Origin: Monomorium pharaonis
Taxonomy: Eukaryota > Arthropoda > Insecta > Hymenoptera > Formicidae
Reading direction: 5' to 3'
NCBI RefSeq assembly: GCF_013373865.1
Contig: NC_050468.1
Span: forward strand, 13,227,496-13,291,495
Length of the DNA stretch: 64,000 bases
A model generated the notes under the pieces. It saw nothing but the letters and a program-made list of their open reading frames with translations, did not search any database and was not told the DNA's origin. The translations under genes were made by a program, and so were the position numbers. This document shows positions 35,101-47,882 of the stretch, piece after piece; the stretch's first letter is position 1, and each line of letters opens with the position of its first letter.

Positions 35101-36214
35101 CTTGGAAGCTTGCAAATCGACTTTCGAGAGTCCGAAGCTAAAGTACTACGAAAACATCACGTAATAAAAGATATCGAAGAATAAGGTAATTATTTTACTA
35201 GCTCGCTTTCTCTTTCTCTCTTCTAGTTTGTTACATAAATGATCTAAGAAACCGCTATCCTTTATAAATTTTATTTAAAAAATTATTATTGAGATATTAA
35301 AGTTTAAATTTTAATATCCTAATTTATTAATATTTCTGTGATAATAAATTTAGATCCAAAATTCTCGAGATGTATATCGAATTTAGAAATTATTTATTAT
35401 AGTTTAGGCATCTTGATTTATAAGTTTTAAATATTCAAGTTTATAAAACGCTTTAGCGTGACTTTTTAAAGACCTATCTTAACGACGTGTCGTTGAACTA
35501 ACAGAACACGAAAGAGATAAACAAAATATTTTTAGACAATCAAAAAATGCTGCCTATCAGGTGTCAGAGATAATATTTCCAATTGTAAATAATTATGTAC
35601 ATTCTATTCCCGTAATATCTCGGAAAGAATTAAGCGAAGGAACAAAAAGGTTTGACTCCGCATCTTTGAAAAAAATCTTAATTATGCTTGAAATATTTTT
35701 TCGTATTGTCACAAATAAGAATTAATAATATATATCTTTGACTGGTGCTATATTTGTATGTGATCAATTTTTTAGATTCTTTACGTCATTACATCTCTAC
35801 AGAAATTCTTGACAACTAAATTCTTTAGAAATTAATACAGTCGTGATATATAAATTTAATTTATAATGTCAAACACACATACAATTAAATGCAAATGTTC
35901 GCAATTGGATAGTAACATAGTCGCAAATCAATTAAATAATCATTAGCTATCATTTTTTAATCTTATATATTTTATTTAGTTCTACATTTTTTAGATTATA
36001 AGATTTCATCAAATCTTAATTATTTGTCGACAACAAAAGCCGAGAATTTCTCATCTTGTTTTAATTGGTAATTTTGAGGTACGTCATAAATTAATGGAAG
36101 AAACCGAGCAGAATAAATTTCATTTTCAAAATTATACAGAAACGTAAGCCGTACAAACCGCAATACTCTTTTTCTTTATAATTGAAATCATATCTAACAA
36201 GCGATTGTTAAACA

Positions 36215-36613
36215 ATGAGAAGTCGAGTATTAAAAAAAAAACAGAAAAAGCCGACCCTGCCCGACAATCTCGGTGAGTACTTTAATTTTGGAGCATATAT
36301 ATCTTTTATCACGTGATTGTAGTCAATATTAATAAACGCTCCTAGCTATAAATACAGTCTTCATAAATAAAAAAAAGTGCACTTTATAATTTAACATCAG
36401 ATTAAAACCGGTTTTATTAGAAACGATTAATAACTAGAAATTTATTTTAAAAGTTGTGAAAAAATCTAATGATTAAAATATATTATTCAAGGTAAGAATT
36501 TGGGAGCCTTCAATTTTAATTGCCCGACCAAAGTTTGGGGTATTTCACTTTTCAGAAACAGATTCTCACGCATTTGTGTACCTTTTACGAGATCAAATAA
36601 TTTAACTATAATG
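36215..36613 (+). CDS. Candidate small two-exon ORF (weak)
   Basis: An ATG in good context (AACAATG, 36215) opens MRSRVLKKKQKKPTLPDNL up to a strong donor (CTCG|GTGAGT, 36273). A good acceptor (CACTTTTCAG ending at 36555) keeps the frame for TDSHAFVYLLRDQII and a stop about 36613, giving about 35 residues with a basic N-terminus. I know no homologue. It may equally be the first coding exon of a larger gene joined to a far exon, or chance. Confidence 0.2.
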
Positions 36614-36719
36614 CGTCTATTTGCAAACACGACGAAATGTATAGCCGACAGCAGAAATTATACCACAGCGGCGATGATTTACGAGCGGCTCGAAATTAAG
36701 ATGCTACTTTAATCAAATA

Positions 36720-37240
36720 TCATTTCGCGTGAATAATCGTGTCGATTGTTCGGGCGAGCGCAGGGCGGCGAAACATAAGAGACCCTCAGCGGCGTACGTC
36801 AGTTATACCGCCGCAATAAAATTTCGACGGAAGGATGCGCTCCCATCTCTTCCCTTCTCTCTCGCTCCGTTCTCCTGCTGGCATTTTATGATTTAATACC
36901 GGACCACCTTGCTAAACTCGCAACTCTGGGACCACCAATAGCGATGTTTGAGGGCTAAGCCACCGTGAGAGAAAGAGAGAGATCGGTAATCAGCGGATAA
37001 CGAGGCAGGGAAAGAGGGCGGGAGTGACCGAAAACCACCGGGGCTTCTCTCCCAGGACTCTCTCGTCCTTCGATAATTGATGGCTTCCGTCCAATTACCG
37101 CGCTCCCACTCTAAACATATACCTATCGCGGCTTATACCTACAGATGACCCGGAATCAAGCCCGCCTCGATTCTTCGATAAGTATCTCTTGCCCCGTCAA
37201 ACGAAGCCGAAAGAGACGTCTTAAGATTGATATCTCTGTC
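36720..37240. other. GC-raised non-coding island
   Basis: Raised GC with purine and pyrimidine tracts (TCTCTCGCTCCG, GAGAGAAAGAGAGAG). No open frame worth calling. Plausible regulatory island in the gene-poor block. Confidence 0.35.
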
Positions 37241-38338
37241 CAAATTTCTTTTCGGCGAGCTGTTTGTTTAGCGAGACGGGACATTTTCATGGTAGCTGAA
37301 ATTTTCACATAGTCCCTTCTTTTTATTGCCGCGCTTATTAGTCAGATCCTTCTATCTTGTCAAATAATTGAGACTTGTTTACAGTACTGGCGTAAATATT
37401 TTTCTTAAGATAAATTATCGAAAAGAAAACACATTCAAATCGTTCGGACAATATGTATTCTGAATTGATAAAAGTTAAAAGTTTTTAACCTATGACAGAT
37501 ATGAAAAAAAAACGCAGTATCTTAATATCAAGAAACAATATCATTACTACTATTATTTCTACATTTGCTTATTTTATTAATAATAATAAAATAATTGTAG
37601 GTATTTCTAAAATTTATCATAATGCTTTCTGCATAATTATTAAAAAACTAAAAATAATAATTTACAAAGCATGTTTAACAAGGAAATAAATTTATAATGA
37701 AAATGTATACTTTCATCTGCATATAAAACCTTTTGACCATAAAAAATAAATATATAACATACAGGTTTTTTTGTATCGCATAGCGAATGGCGATTACTAA
37801 ACAGTATAGCTAGCGATACAATGCGTTATATTTGCAATCATTTTCAAAGTGACGATGAACGAAGCGTCATAATTAATGGGAGCATAATAAAGAACGGACG
37901 CAGAACATCGATGCGCATAGATAATGTTCGATTAGGAATCGTAATTGGAAGCGCAGCCGACACAAGCCGTCAATCGCGCGCCGACTGCAAAATTGATTCT
38001 GAAAGGTTCACCTATTTAATCGCTCAAATCTGCTGAATCACCTGAGAAAAAACTTGATCATGATGCGCTCTTTGCCGCGCTGCCGAACGCAAAAAGCAGA
38101 ACGATGATGAATAGAAATAACGACTAAGAATGCATTCGTTGAATTATTTACTTATCGCGGAAACTACAACGGAGATCGGTTTTCCGATAACTATTCTTTT
38201 TTTCCGCTTCATAGGATTATGACGAGTTAGTCAGGTAGTTTTACCTGTCGTAACTACGCATATTCAAGATTCCTTAGATCAAACCTGATTGTTTGCTTCG
38301 TTAAATTTTTTCTTCTAATTTTTACTTGTACTACTTAA
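37241..38338. other. Spacer
   Basis: AT-rich with a small CpG-containing patch near 37850-38030. A 71-codon frame at 37821-38036 has no recognisable content. Nothing else is seen. Confidence 0.35.
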
Positions 38339-38554
38339 ATGTACACAGAAAAAAAGTAATATAACCAATAACATATGTAATTGCGAGCTGCTAACTACAT
38401 AAAATACTCAATGCAATAATATTAATTTGCTATTAATGCAAGTACAATGTTGATACTGCAATAACATATATTATTGTATTGAATATATCTGTAGTTGGCA
38501 GCCCACAACTATATATCTTATTGAATATATTACGTTTTTTTTTTCAGTGTACAA
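38339..38554. mobile_element. MITE of about 216 bp with TGTACACTGAAAAAAA ends
   Basis: The left end TGTACACAGAAAAAAAGTAA is matched by the inverse of the right end (TTACGTTTTTTTTTTCAGTG, continuing TACA); both continue into TATA. The interior is AT-rich and partly palindromic (TGCAATAATATTAATTTGC and its approximate inverse), without coding capacity. Confidence 0.65.
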
Positions 38555-39400
38555 TAGATGAATTCATTAAACAAAGAACCTAATTTTTATTTTGTTTTAG
38601 TAGAACTTAGTTTTTATTTTTCTTTATCGATCGATAGTCACTTTGTCACATATACTTTTCTCTTAAGAGATTATCCTCGTTTTCAATTTCTTTCTTTATA
38701 CTTTCTTAGGATTCTTTCTTTGGAACAAATATAAAAATTAAACTTAAAACTTGAAACTTTATCACAAATTTTTCAAACATTAAGAAATATATTTTTGGCA
38801 ATTAAATGCAAACACGAAATTTTTATGGACATGGACAAAAACAGCTACTTCATTGTTACCATGATTTAAGACACAGAAGTTATTTGAAGCTAAGATTTCC
38901 AAAAAAATCTTAATCTATCCAAATGTAATTCTTGTGAAATTTATAACCAAATTAAAAATTAATTTTTGCAAAGTTTTTACAAAAATTCAATTTTTTACTT
39001 TTTTGAGACTTTTCTTTAAAAAAAAAATTGTAATGTTTGTTGTAAGAAAAATGTCATAAATGTTTTAAAAATTCTAAATCAATTGGATTAAAACTAAACA
39101 AGCCATTAAGGCAATAATTTAAAAAAATGTTGCTTTAAAAGAGAAAAGTTATAAAAAGTTTATACGTTAATAAAAAATTTTTACAAGTTTCTTATTTTAA
39201 ATTTGCTCTTTTCTCTTTTAAATGATTAAAAAATGCCTTTAAAAATTAATTTTTTAAAACCCAAAGCGAGAATACCTGTTTAATTACCTATTACTATACT
39301 GTCAGTATAAAAAAAAAGCAATTTTAAATAAATACGATTCACATTTAAATCGGTAAAGTATCGCAAGAAATTCACATCTTATCAAGGTCAATTCGGCAAG
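38555..39400. other. AT-rich spacer
   Basis: Long A and T runs; nothing recognised. Confidence 0.4.
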
Positions 39401-40110
39401 GAAATCCGTATTTATTAGCCGACTGATTTCAAGGAAAAGATCATTTTCGCTTTAATGGCTTGTAAATCTGGTATGAGTGCCGCGTCTCGCTCAGCTTAAT
39501 CGTACCGGATGCGACGACTTCACGAAAATTGTCAAGAACAAACGCGTCGAGGGTCAGCGAGATGGATACGGAGAGATAGACGAGATGCGCCATAATGACT
39601 CATTTCTGCAATCCTCGTGAAATTTACAACTCGGCGGGGCATAGCGTCCGATAGCGGTCGTAAAAACGTTTATAGGATGCGACGACAAAAGCGACGGGGA
39701 CGCGCTCTCCTGCGTCTCAATCGTAGAAAAATTGCACGCGAATTGCAATGCACGCGAAAGCGCGAGAGGGAAATTACGCGCTCGATCGCCGCGCGATAAT
39801 GAGCGGCGGACTAACGTCGCCGTTGCGTTAAATTAACCGGCCTGCCGGGGGCTTAATGTAACCAATTAAACCGAAAATAGACGTTACCTCGGCGCGCGAT
39901 GCATTATGTGTTTTCACTTACGACGCACGGCGCGGGGGACCGCTTGCTGCGCAACCGACGAGCGAGTTTCGGCCGGGAAAACAAATTTCAAACGGCAGTA
40001 ACTTATTCGGGGAAGTCAGTCGGTAGTGGTGAGAACACGCGCGATACACAGGGGTGTCTGCTAATCGGTGGAGAAATTAGCGATTCCACGTAAAGCAAAT
40101 TGGCAAAATC
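39400..40110. other. CpG-rich island, no gene recognised
   Basis: High CpG density (GCGCGA, CGCGAAAGCGCGAGAG words). Frames at 39554-39799 and 39899-40093 are short, are open on both strands and carry no domain. Confidence 0.35.
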
Positions 40111-43100
40111 GTAGACGAGTAACTGTGCTCTTCATTTCTGTCCCATTTGTCAAGCAACATGTATGAATTACGAAAATAGAATTGCAATTGCTGCTATTTA
40201 TTTTTGTCGCAGTCTGAATTTTCATGATCGTAATCATAACGGCAGATACTCTCACTTCCTTAAATTAAATACATGTAGAGCAGCTCCGATATATACACCG
40301 CATCTAAGGAAAATTTAATTGATTAACTATTTTTTATTATGTTTAAGGCAAATAAACTATACCAAAGAGAAACTTTATCTCGATATAAAGTTTAATTTTT
40401 TAGTTTTTAGTTTTTTTAGTTTTTTTAATAGACGATCGTTTACTACTACAAAAAAACTGGAAATTTATTTTTTATATTTAAAAGAACCCTTTTGCTATAT
40501 ATCCCATAAAAGTGAGTTATGTGGCCATTTACAAATATAATATTGTTTATCAAAAATTTGCATACAATATTTATAAATAAAACAATAAAATAATACGATA
40601 ATTTTTATAAAATAAAAATAATAAAATATAAAATATTAATTTAAAAAATTTATTAAGATAATATAAGAATGATAAAAAAATATACAAAAATAATAAAAAT
40701 CTTGCATGCTTCAAAGATTTTGCATAAAGTATACAGTGCTAATAATGTTATAATGTGTTAATAATGTATATTAGTGCTTTTCTAATATTTTGAGTGAATC
40801 ATACCGCAAGACTTTAAAAAGAAAATATTATATGTAAACGATAAATACATTAAAAATATATTTTAAAAAAGAAAAACAAAAAACATTCAGAAAATTCAAT
40901 TCTTTCTTTTTCTAAAAAAAATTAAAAATAATATTTGCATTTATTAATAAAATAAAAATAAAAAACCTCTATTTATTTAAAAGTTAATTGTTTAAAAATA
41001 AAATTAAAAATCAACACAATTAGCAAAGTATATCATTACAAAAAATTCAGAAAACACTATAACAATCTAAATAATTCAAAAATTATTTCTGTAAAAATAA
41101 AAATGTTATTAGTGCAACTATTCAAAAATTATATGCAACAGAATTTTAATGCATTGTAACCACGCATAAAACGGGCTTAAAATGATTAAAATGAGCAAAT
41201 AAAATGAGCAAAAACTTGACATGCTCCCGCATTAGCATTAAAACGCAACGGCCTTCAGTATTTTACAATATAGAAATTATTTGTAAGAATTAATGAAAAG
41301 TTTATCAGAAACAAAAGTTTATTTATAAAAATACAATTAATTAGCTTATTTTTTTACTTTTACGATCTTTTGATAAAATTTTATTACTTTTTATAAAAAT
41401 TAAGGAATATTGTTTTTCTTTTTTATTTTATTAAAATTTAATTTTTCGCACTTTTCAATGCGTTATAATTTTATCCAATAAAAATATATAATAAATTATA
41501 TAAGTAAAATGATACGTTTAAGCGCGCGCGCGCTTGATAATATTAAAATATATTTATAAATTATTACAGCACTAATAGAAAATGTTTAATATTTTTCTCT
41601 TTTTAATATTTCTCTATTTATATAATAAATGATAGAAACAATAACTTTTGACATTATTGAATGCAATATAACTAGGCATGTTAAGTTTTTATATTTAATT
41701 TTAAATTTATTTTATACAACTTAGCATTTATATAAAATATAATCGTACAAATCAAAAAATAAGTCAAAAAATAAAACAAAATTCTATTAATTATAGTATT
41801 TTCAAAATGTTATTTTTTTTAAAGTGTCTATTTTTTTAAGTGTGTCTTAATAATATTTGGTTAATTAGATTTATTTTAGATATATTTTTAAGCAGTCATT
41901 TTTTTATTTAATAATGCATATATTTTTAACTATACTTGTTAAAAGTATATGCATTGATGTTAATGTCACATATAGCTTGTTCGATTTTATTTTTATGTAA
42001 ATAAAAGCGAGCACAGTGAGACATTGTCTTTAGCTAGTTCGTTTCCTAAGGAATAAGTCAAAAACATATAATAAAGTGCCATTTTACAACTCAAATAGAC
42101 AGTTGTTCTAACTTTATAAAAAATAATTTTCCGATGTAAATGTATTGAAATTACGATTATTTATTTATTTTTGAGTATATAGATAAAATAATCTTTTTAT
42201 TTACTTTTGGAATTTTGATTGATTTATTTATTTTTTTTTATAATGGAGCAAAGTTTTGAAAATTACTTGTAAATTTAGCAATATTAAAAGTATGTTCTTA
42301 TGGGACTGCAAATATATGTATACTGCTCTCTTATATGATAAGTATTAATAATATTATTTTAAATATAAAGTTAAAGATAAAATTAGGAGAAAGAATCTTA
42401 TATATGCTTCTGAGCATCGATATCTGATTAGTCCGTCTCTTTTCGTGACTAACCAATCAGACGTTTCATCTTTTTACTGGGAAGAGATAAAAGTGACATC
42501 AACTTATCTGTCTCTCAACGCGTTTTCCCTATTCACTACAATCAGCAGGCCATTCTACACGTCTCAATACTCTCAATTATGGCGTAAATCCCAACTCTAA
42601 AAATGCAGTATATCCCAACAAAATAGAATGTACAAGATATCAAGTTCTTGTAATTTGTCCACCGCTTATTATCTCTTTACACTTATATATCATAAAATAA
42701 ACATTGAGTTCTTTACACTCCTTATAATAATCATTTTACATAGATTGTAAAACATAATCGCATTAGTTACTAATACTACATTAAAAAAACTAATTTAACT
42801 CACAATGTTTCGTTAAAACTGAGTAAAGAACTGAAATTATAGTACAGTACTAAATATAACATAAAGCAGAATAATTGCGGACTTTTGCTTCTATTTTTTT
42901 TTACCTTTGCAACGTAAATATCGGAGTTACCTTATTCATATGTAAATACATATTAATATATATATAAATACAAATATAAATATATATATTTCTTCTTGTA
43001 ATCAAAGCATTTTATTTTCATAAGTATTAGAGATCCATTAAAAATGTAAGACAGAAATTCAATCAGTTTTTATGAAAAGAACATAATCTATTGTGCATAC

Positions 43101-43190
43101 AACTGTTACTCATCCTGGCAACTAATTATTAACTTAAAGTGTTTTAATTATTTTTCTTTAGTTACTTCATTAAATTTAAATAAATTAAAC
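40111..43190. other. Very AT-rich spacer
   Basis: About 3 kb of extreme AT richness. A GCGCGCGCGC tract at 41522-41532 stands alone in it, and a loose inverted pair (TCTGATTAG / CTAACCAATCAGA) lies at 42424-42461. No gene. Confidence 0.4.
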
Positions 43191-43199
43191 TTCAGCTGC

Positions 43200-43740
43200 A
43201 ATATGAATATTTCTCCACGTGTAAGAGGAAAATTAATTTCATAGATGACGAAGGCGCGTAGAGAATTATTCGTATCGATTAATTACACAGCAAATTGTCT
43301 ATCTCCCGACTGAGATTGAGCGATAATAGACTTTTATTCGATAAAGAAGAGCTGAAGAAGTCGACAAGTCGCCGGTTCTGTGTGCCAGTCATCACGGAAG
43401 ATTGTTAATGATGTGCACTATGTATGAAACATCGGGCAATCGAGCGGCTTACATATCTGTTAGATATACGTAACCGGCAACATGAAGCTTTCAAAGTAAC
43501 CAACGGCAGCGGCGATTATGCCCGGTGCCGCACATCTGTGCAACGTTACCCGCGATGCCGTTTATTTACTCTCGGTTCAAACAAATTAGTGGTTACAGAC
43601 TAGTATGTGCTGAACGTCTTTCGCGCGCGCGATACACGTGTCTCTTTTCCATCGAAATTTCAACGCGATATCTTTCTGTTTTTTTCCCCCTAAGCGTGAC
43701 AAAGTTGCATGAACTCACCGCGTGATAAAATCGCAACGCA
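43200..43740. other. GC-raised island
   Basis: Moderate GC with CpG words. A 66-codon plus-strand frame at 43525-43725 is unrecognised. It resembles the other islands of this block. Confidence 0.3.
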
Positions 43741-44059
43741 TGAATCATATTTCATTCCTAATAGATAAACTTATTGGATTAACGTACTTGAGTTAAATAC
43801 CCTTTGCTCTTTAAAAAACACATAAGAATCGTGATCGATAACTTCTAGTATTTAGATAGAACAGAATTTACTATCCGATGTTTAAACACTGTAAATCAGG
43901 CATTTGCAGTTGTTATACGCTATAAAATCGTTACATGAATCTTATATCGAAAAACATTTCAAGTGAGAGAACAAATCTTTATGTATAATAAAACAATTCT
44001 CAAAAAATAAATATTACATTAATTATGCTTAGACAATAAAATATAAGAATAAGATTTAA

Positions 44060-44145
44060 AAACGTTTAAAAGATATCTTGAAGACATTTCGCAAAAATAG
44101 TCTTAAAGATGTCTTAAAAACGTTTTAAAGACATCTCATGATCTA
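44060..44145. repeat. Degenerate AAGACATCTT / AAAGATGTCTT direct and inverted repeats
   Basis: The words AAAGATATCTTGAAGACATT, TCTTAAAGATGTCTTAAA and TTTTAAAGACATCTC follow one another, all variants of one roughly 10-bp near-palindrome. Probably a fragment of an interspersed repeat. Confidence 0.5.
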
Positions 44146-46022
44146 ATTTTTAACTTCGTGTTGTTTGGGTACATTTAAATATAATCTTTATGCTTTTTTT
44201 ATTTTCTGTTTTCTGTTTTTTGCTTTCCGCCTATCGCATTAATATAAGACTCAATTGTGAATACCGGTCTAAAAGTAAATAAATTTTTAACATTTGTTAT
44301 TTTTTATAAGTCATCCGATTTAAGTCGTATTAGTGTCTATATTTTCATTGTGAAATAGAATTTCAAAATCTGTAAATACAAGTAGAGAAAAATAGCGTGT
44401 TGAAAAACATACAAACAAAACATTTACGGTAATGTCTAAAAGAACACTCCGAACTGCGGGAAGTCTGCTCCGCTTCTGCAAGAGATCCAGATTCATCGCG
44501 ACATACAGCGGCAACTCCTATGAAACATTGATTAAATACGATAATTCGGTGACAACTTTTGCATTATTTTTACAGATTTGGAAATCTTTTACCAAAATTA
44601 AAATGTACGCACTAATACATGTCTACAATATGGATTTTAAACCAAGAATAAAAATATTATTAATTTAAATTATTTTTTATCGTTTCATAGATCAATATGA
44701 CATTTAGAGCTGTCGAGTCGTGATAATATTTGTTTAATAAATTTAATAATAAAAATTCTGTAGTCTACATTTAAAAAATTAGTTTGTAAACGTGTAGATT
44801 ATACACAACAAAATAACATCGAGTTCTGAAAATTATATTTAGAGACACTTAATTTGATACGAAAAATTTTTACGAAAATTTATTCCTATAGGTATTTGCA
44901 ATATTAATGTAACATGTTTTGTAAATTGTACGTATTACATATATAATACAAAATGTATCGTATTACATATATATATGTAAATCACTATTTAATTGATAAA
45001 ATTGATGACTTAGCATCTCTTAGTATTCCTTCGGTATAAAGTAATTTCATCTGAATTATTATAGATCAAGTACATTCATACTTTTTTATTTTTTCGCTCT
45101 TTTCTTCTTCAGAATAAAAATATTCTTTGAAATAAAAAAATAAAAGAAAATAAATATATAAACTAATTTCTTGCTGTATTCTATATATTGCGTAAATCCT
45201 AATATGGATATTCTTAATCGTATTTTTTTCTTCATTTTTCATCGTAAACTTCAAAATTATATACTATTATAATATTCTTATATACTATTTAAATGGATGG
45301 ATTTAAATGTGGATACGTTCAATTTAAATTATTAAAGACATAATATTTTTAAATAACAAATTATTATTTTTATTGCTTAAATATTTTGTTTATTTTTCTT
45401 AAAGTTCATTATCTGAAAGATGGCAAAAATCACGTAAGTTCCTTTATTTTTTTAAGCTGAAAAATTCTCGAGGTATCCGCGATTTGTTGTTTGTCATTAT
45501 GCTGTTTGTCACTTTTATATCGAAAAAATAGTAATAAACAAATTACGTTTGAGCTGGAAAAATCTAAAGTAGTACGCGCGAAATGATTAGATATTCGAAT
45601 CTAAACGTCATTGTAGATATGATTATCACTCGTAAATGTCGCAATCAAATTGTGGAATTGCGAAATTCCCGTTACCTAGTACTTCAATTCTTGCATCAAA
45701 TTAATCATACCTGTGAAATATGTTTTGATAAATAATCGTTATTAATTGTAAGAGTTAATTGATATTGATAAGCGCTTTTCATTTTTCAGGGAATAATTGT
45801 GTTTTGAGAGATAATAACGTGATGACACGTTCGAGGGGCTATGCTTGCTGACTCAAGTATTACCGCACAAGTGGTAATCACTTCAATGTGAACAATAGCG
45901 CGTTGTACACTGCAAAAACAAACGCCAAGACCACATACCAGTCAATGTGTAACAGTTCCTAAATGTTTAATGTTTTACTGAATTCGCGTTAAATATTCCA
46001 TTTTTATACTTTAATATAATCA

Positions 46023-46055
<33 letters not shown>
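46023..46055 (+). repeat. (TG)n microsatellite
   Basis: Perfect TG array of about 30 bp. Confidence 0.95.
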
Positions 46056-46255
46056 CGTGCATTTTCAATAAATAAAAGGAAGATTTCCAGTTTAAATAAT
46101 AAAAAAAAGTTACATTTCCAAATTTTCTGTTTCTTAATAAAAAAAGAATTATTTGTAACAATTTTATTATAAAAAATTATATATAATAATTTTTTTATCA
46201 ATACGAAACTAATATAAATATTCTTGTTAACATTGCATTGATAGAAGAAAGATTT

Positions 46256-46257
<2 letters not shown>

Positions 46258-46290
<33 letters not shown>
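46258..46290. repeat. (AT)n microsatellite
   Basis: Perfect AT array in AT-rich spacer. Confidence 0.95.
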
Positions 46291-46292
<2 letters not shown>

Positions 46293-46907
46293 CGTAAAAA
46301 TTTTCTTTATGAAATTATATGATTCCCAGAAATTAACAAAGATATTAAAATGTCACAGAAAAACTGATAAATCAATTTCTCAATTATTGCTAATATGAGA
46401 AAAAAAGAGAAAAATAATCTTTACCAACTTCTCTAATCAACTATCTAAAATACCTCTATAATAATTCTTTAAAATTATAACTATGACTCTTCATAAATTT
46501 TATTTAATACACTACCCTCATACAAAACTGCCCAGTATTACATTTTCATGAGGGTAAATATGCAATAATGAATATTCAAAACATATATATGTATGCTAAC
46601 GTATACTAACATACACTCTGACATATATTAACATTTAATTATGCTAACTCATAATTAAGGTTTATACATAAACATTTTTAATATTTGTTTGCAAATTAAG
46701 TTCACAATCGAGTATTAAAAATGTAATAATTTTTCATTAAAATTATAGCATTTATATTGATACAACTTATATCAACAACTTTTATATTGAAACTAACATC
46801 TTATTCACACTTTTATTATGTGACGTTGCCACATTTTTATTAAAATGCAATGTTATATTTAAAAAGGATTGAATAATTTATGAACATTTTATACTTTTAT
46901 AAAAAAA

Positions 46908-47882
46908 CTACCTATGCCCTGCCACGCGTTGCTGTGGCTCTCTATGCTACGTTTTTTTCAAATTTTCTTGCTTTCGTTGTTTAACTTTCAAGAGCCTTGC
47001 TTTACTATTGCTCTTTTTATTTTATTTTTGAATAAGCATTTATCTATCTTTAATAAATTTAATATTCATTTATTTACGTACTTCTAACTTTGTTTCTGAA
47101 AGCTGCCATAGATTTAGAAATCCATTCAAAAAACTGTTTTAAATAAGTTCCTTTTTTTCAATAAAATAACAGCCATCTTATTTTTCTTATTACCTTAATT
47201 TAAACACAATAGAAACATTCATCGCCTATCCCGGTCTCTCCCGTCTCTCCCGGTCTCTACCTGTCTTTCCCCGTCTCTCCCGGTCTCTACCCGTCTCTCC
47301 CGATCTCTCCCGGTCTCTCCCCGTCTCTCCCCGTCTCTCCCGGTCTCTCCCGGTCTCTCCCCGTTTCTCCCCGTCTTAATGTATTAAAATTTCAATAATA
47401 TTAATGAAAAACTATTTTTTACACTTAAATTATGGCCATAATTTTTGAAACACCGGAATATCCAAAATCAAACCCCATAAAAATACTTCCGTTTTCAAAT
47501 GCAACATTGTGTCAAAATTTCAAATCCTGCCATTGATTTTAAATTGTCATATACAGGCTAAAAGAAACATTCTCAAATTAAAGGCCTGCATTTATGGAAC
47601 GACGAGTAATAACTCTAATATTCATTTATTCACGTACTTCTAACTAAATTCAATATAACGTTGCGTCAAAATTACAAAAAAATATTATTTAAAAAATATT
47701 GTTTAAAATTAAAGTATGGCCATCATTTTTAAAACACACGATATTTCCAAAACCAGACCCCATAAGAACACTCCCGGTTACGAATGCAACGTTGTGTCAA
47801 AATTTCAAAGCAATCGGTGAAAAACTTACGGAGATCTTAGATGAGGAACAAACGTTTACATTTTTATTTATATAGATGATAT
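46908..47882 (-). mobile_element. Helentron/HINE-like non-autonomous rolling-circle repeat (inferred)
   Basis: Read on the minus strand, it starts near ATCATCTATATAAATAAAAA, has conserved-looking flank blocks, a central array of 10-bp GACCGGGAGA-type units (47229-47377), and ends with a small hairpin (GCCAC-AGCAACGC-GTGGC, 46921-46937) followed by AGGGCATAGGTAGT. Start block, central tandem repeats and 3' hairpin are the layout of DINE-1/HINE elements. About 100 bp are directly repeated inside (47426-47527 and 47709-47811), and a 30-bp block recurs at 47060 and 47617. There is no coding sequence. The family assignment rests on layout, not on a match. Confidence 0.5.
47229..47377 (+). repeat. 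10-bp TCTCCCGGTC minisatellite (copy 2)
   Basis: About 15 units of TCTCCCGG/TCTCCCCG with variants such as TCTACCCG, the same unit as at 12561-12699. It forms the core of the Helentron-like repeat. Confidence 0.9.

Noticed and set aside
45420..45440. ATGGCAAAAATCAC followed by GTAAGT as a micro-exon
   Set aside because: Good donor, but only five codons, no upstream promoter signs and no acceptor with a matching coding exon nearby.
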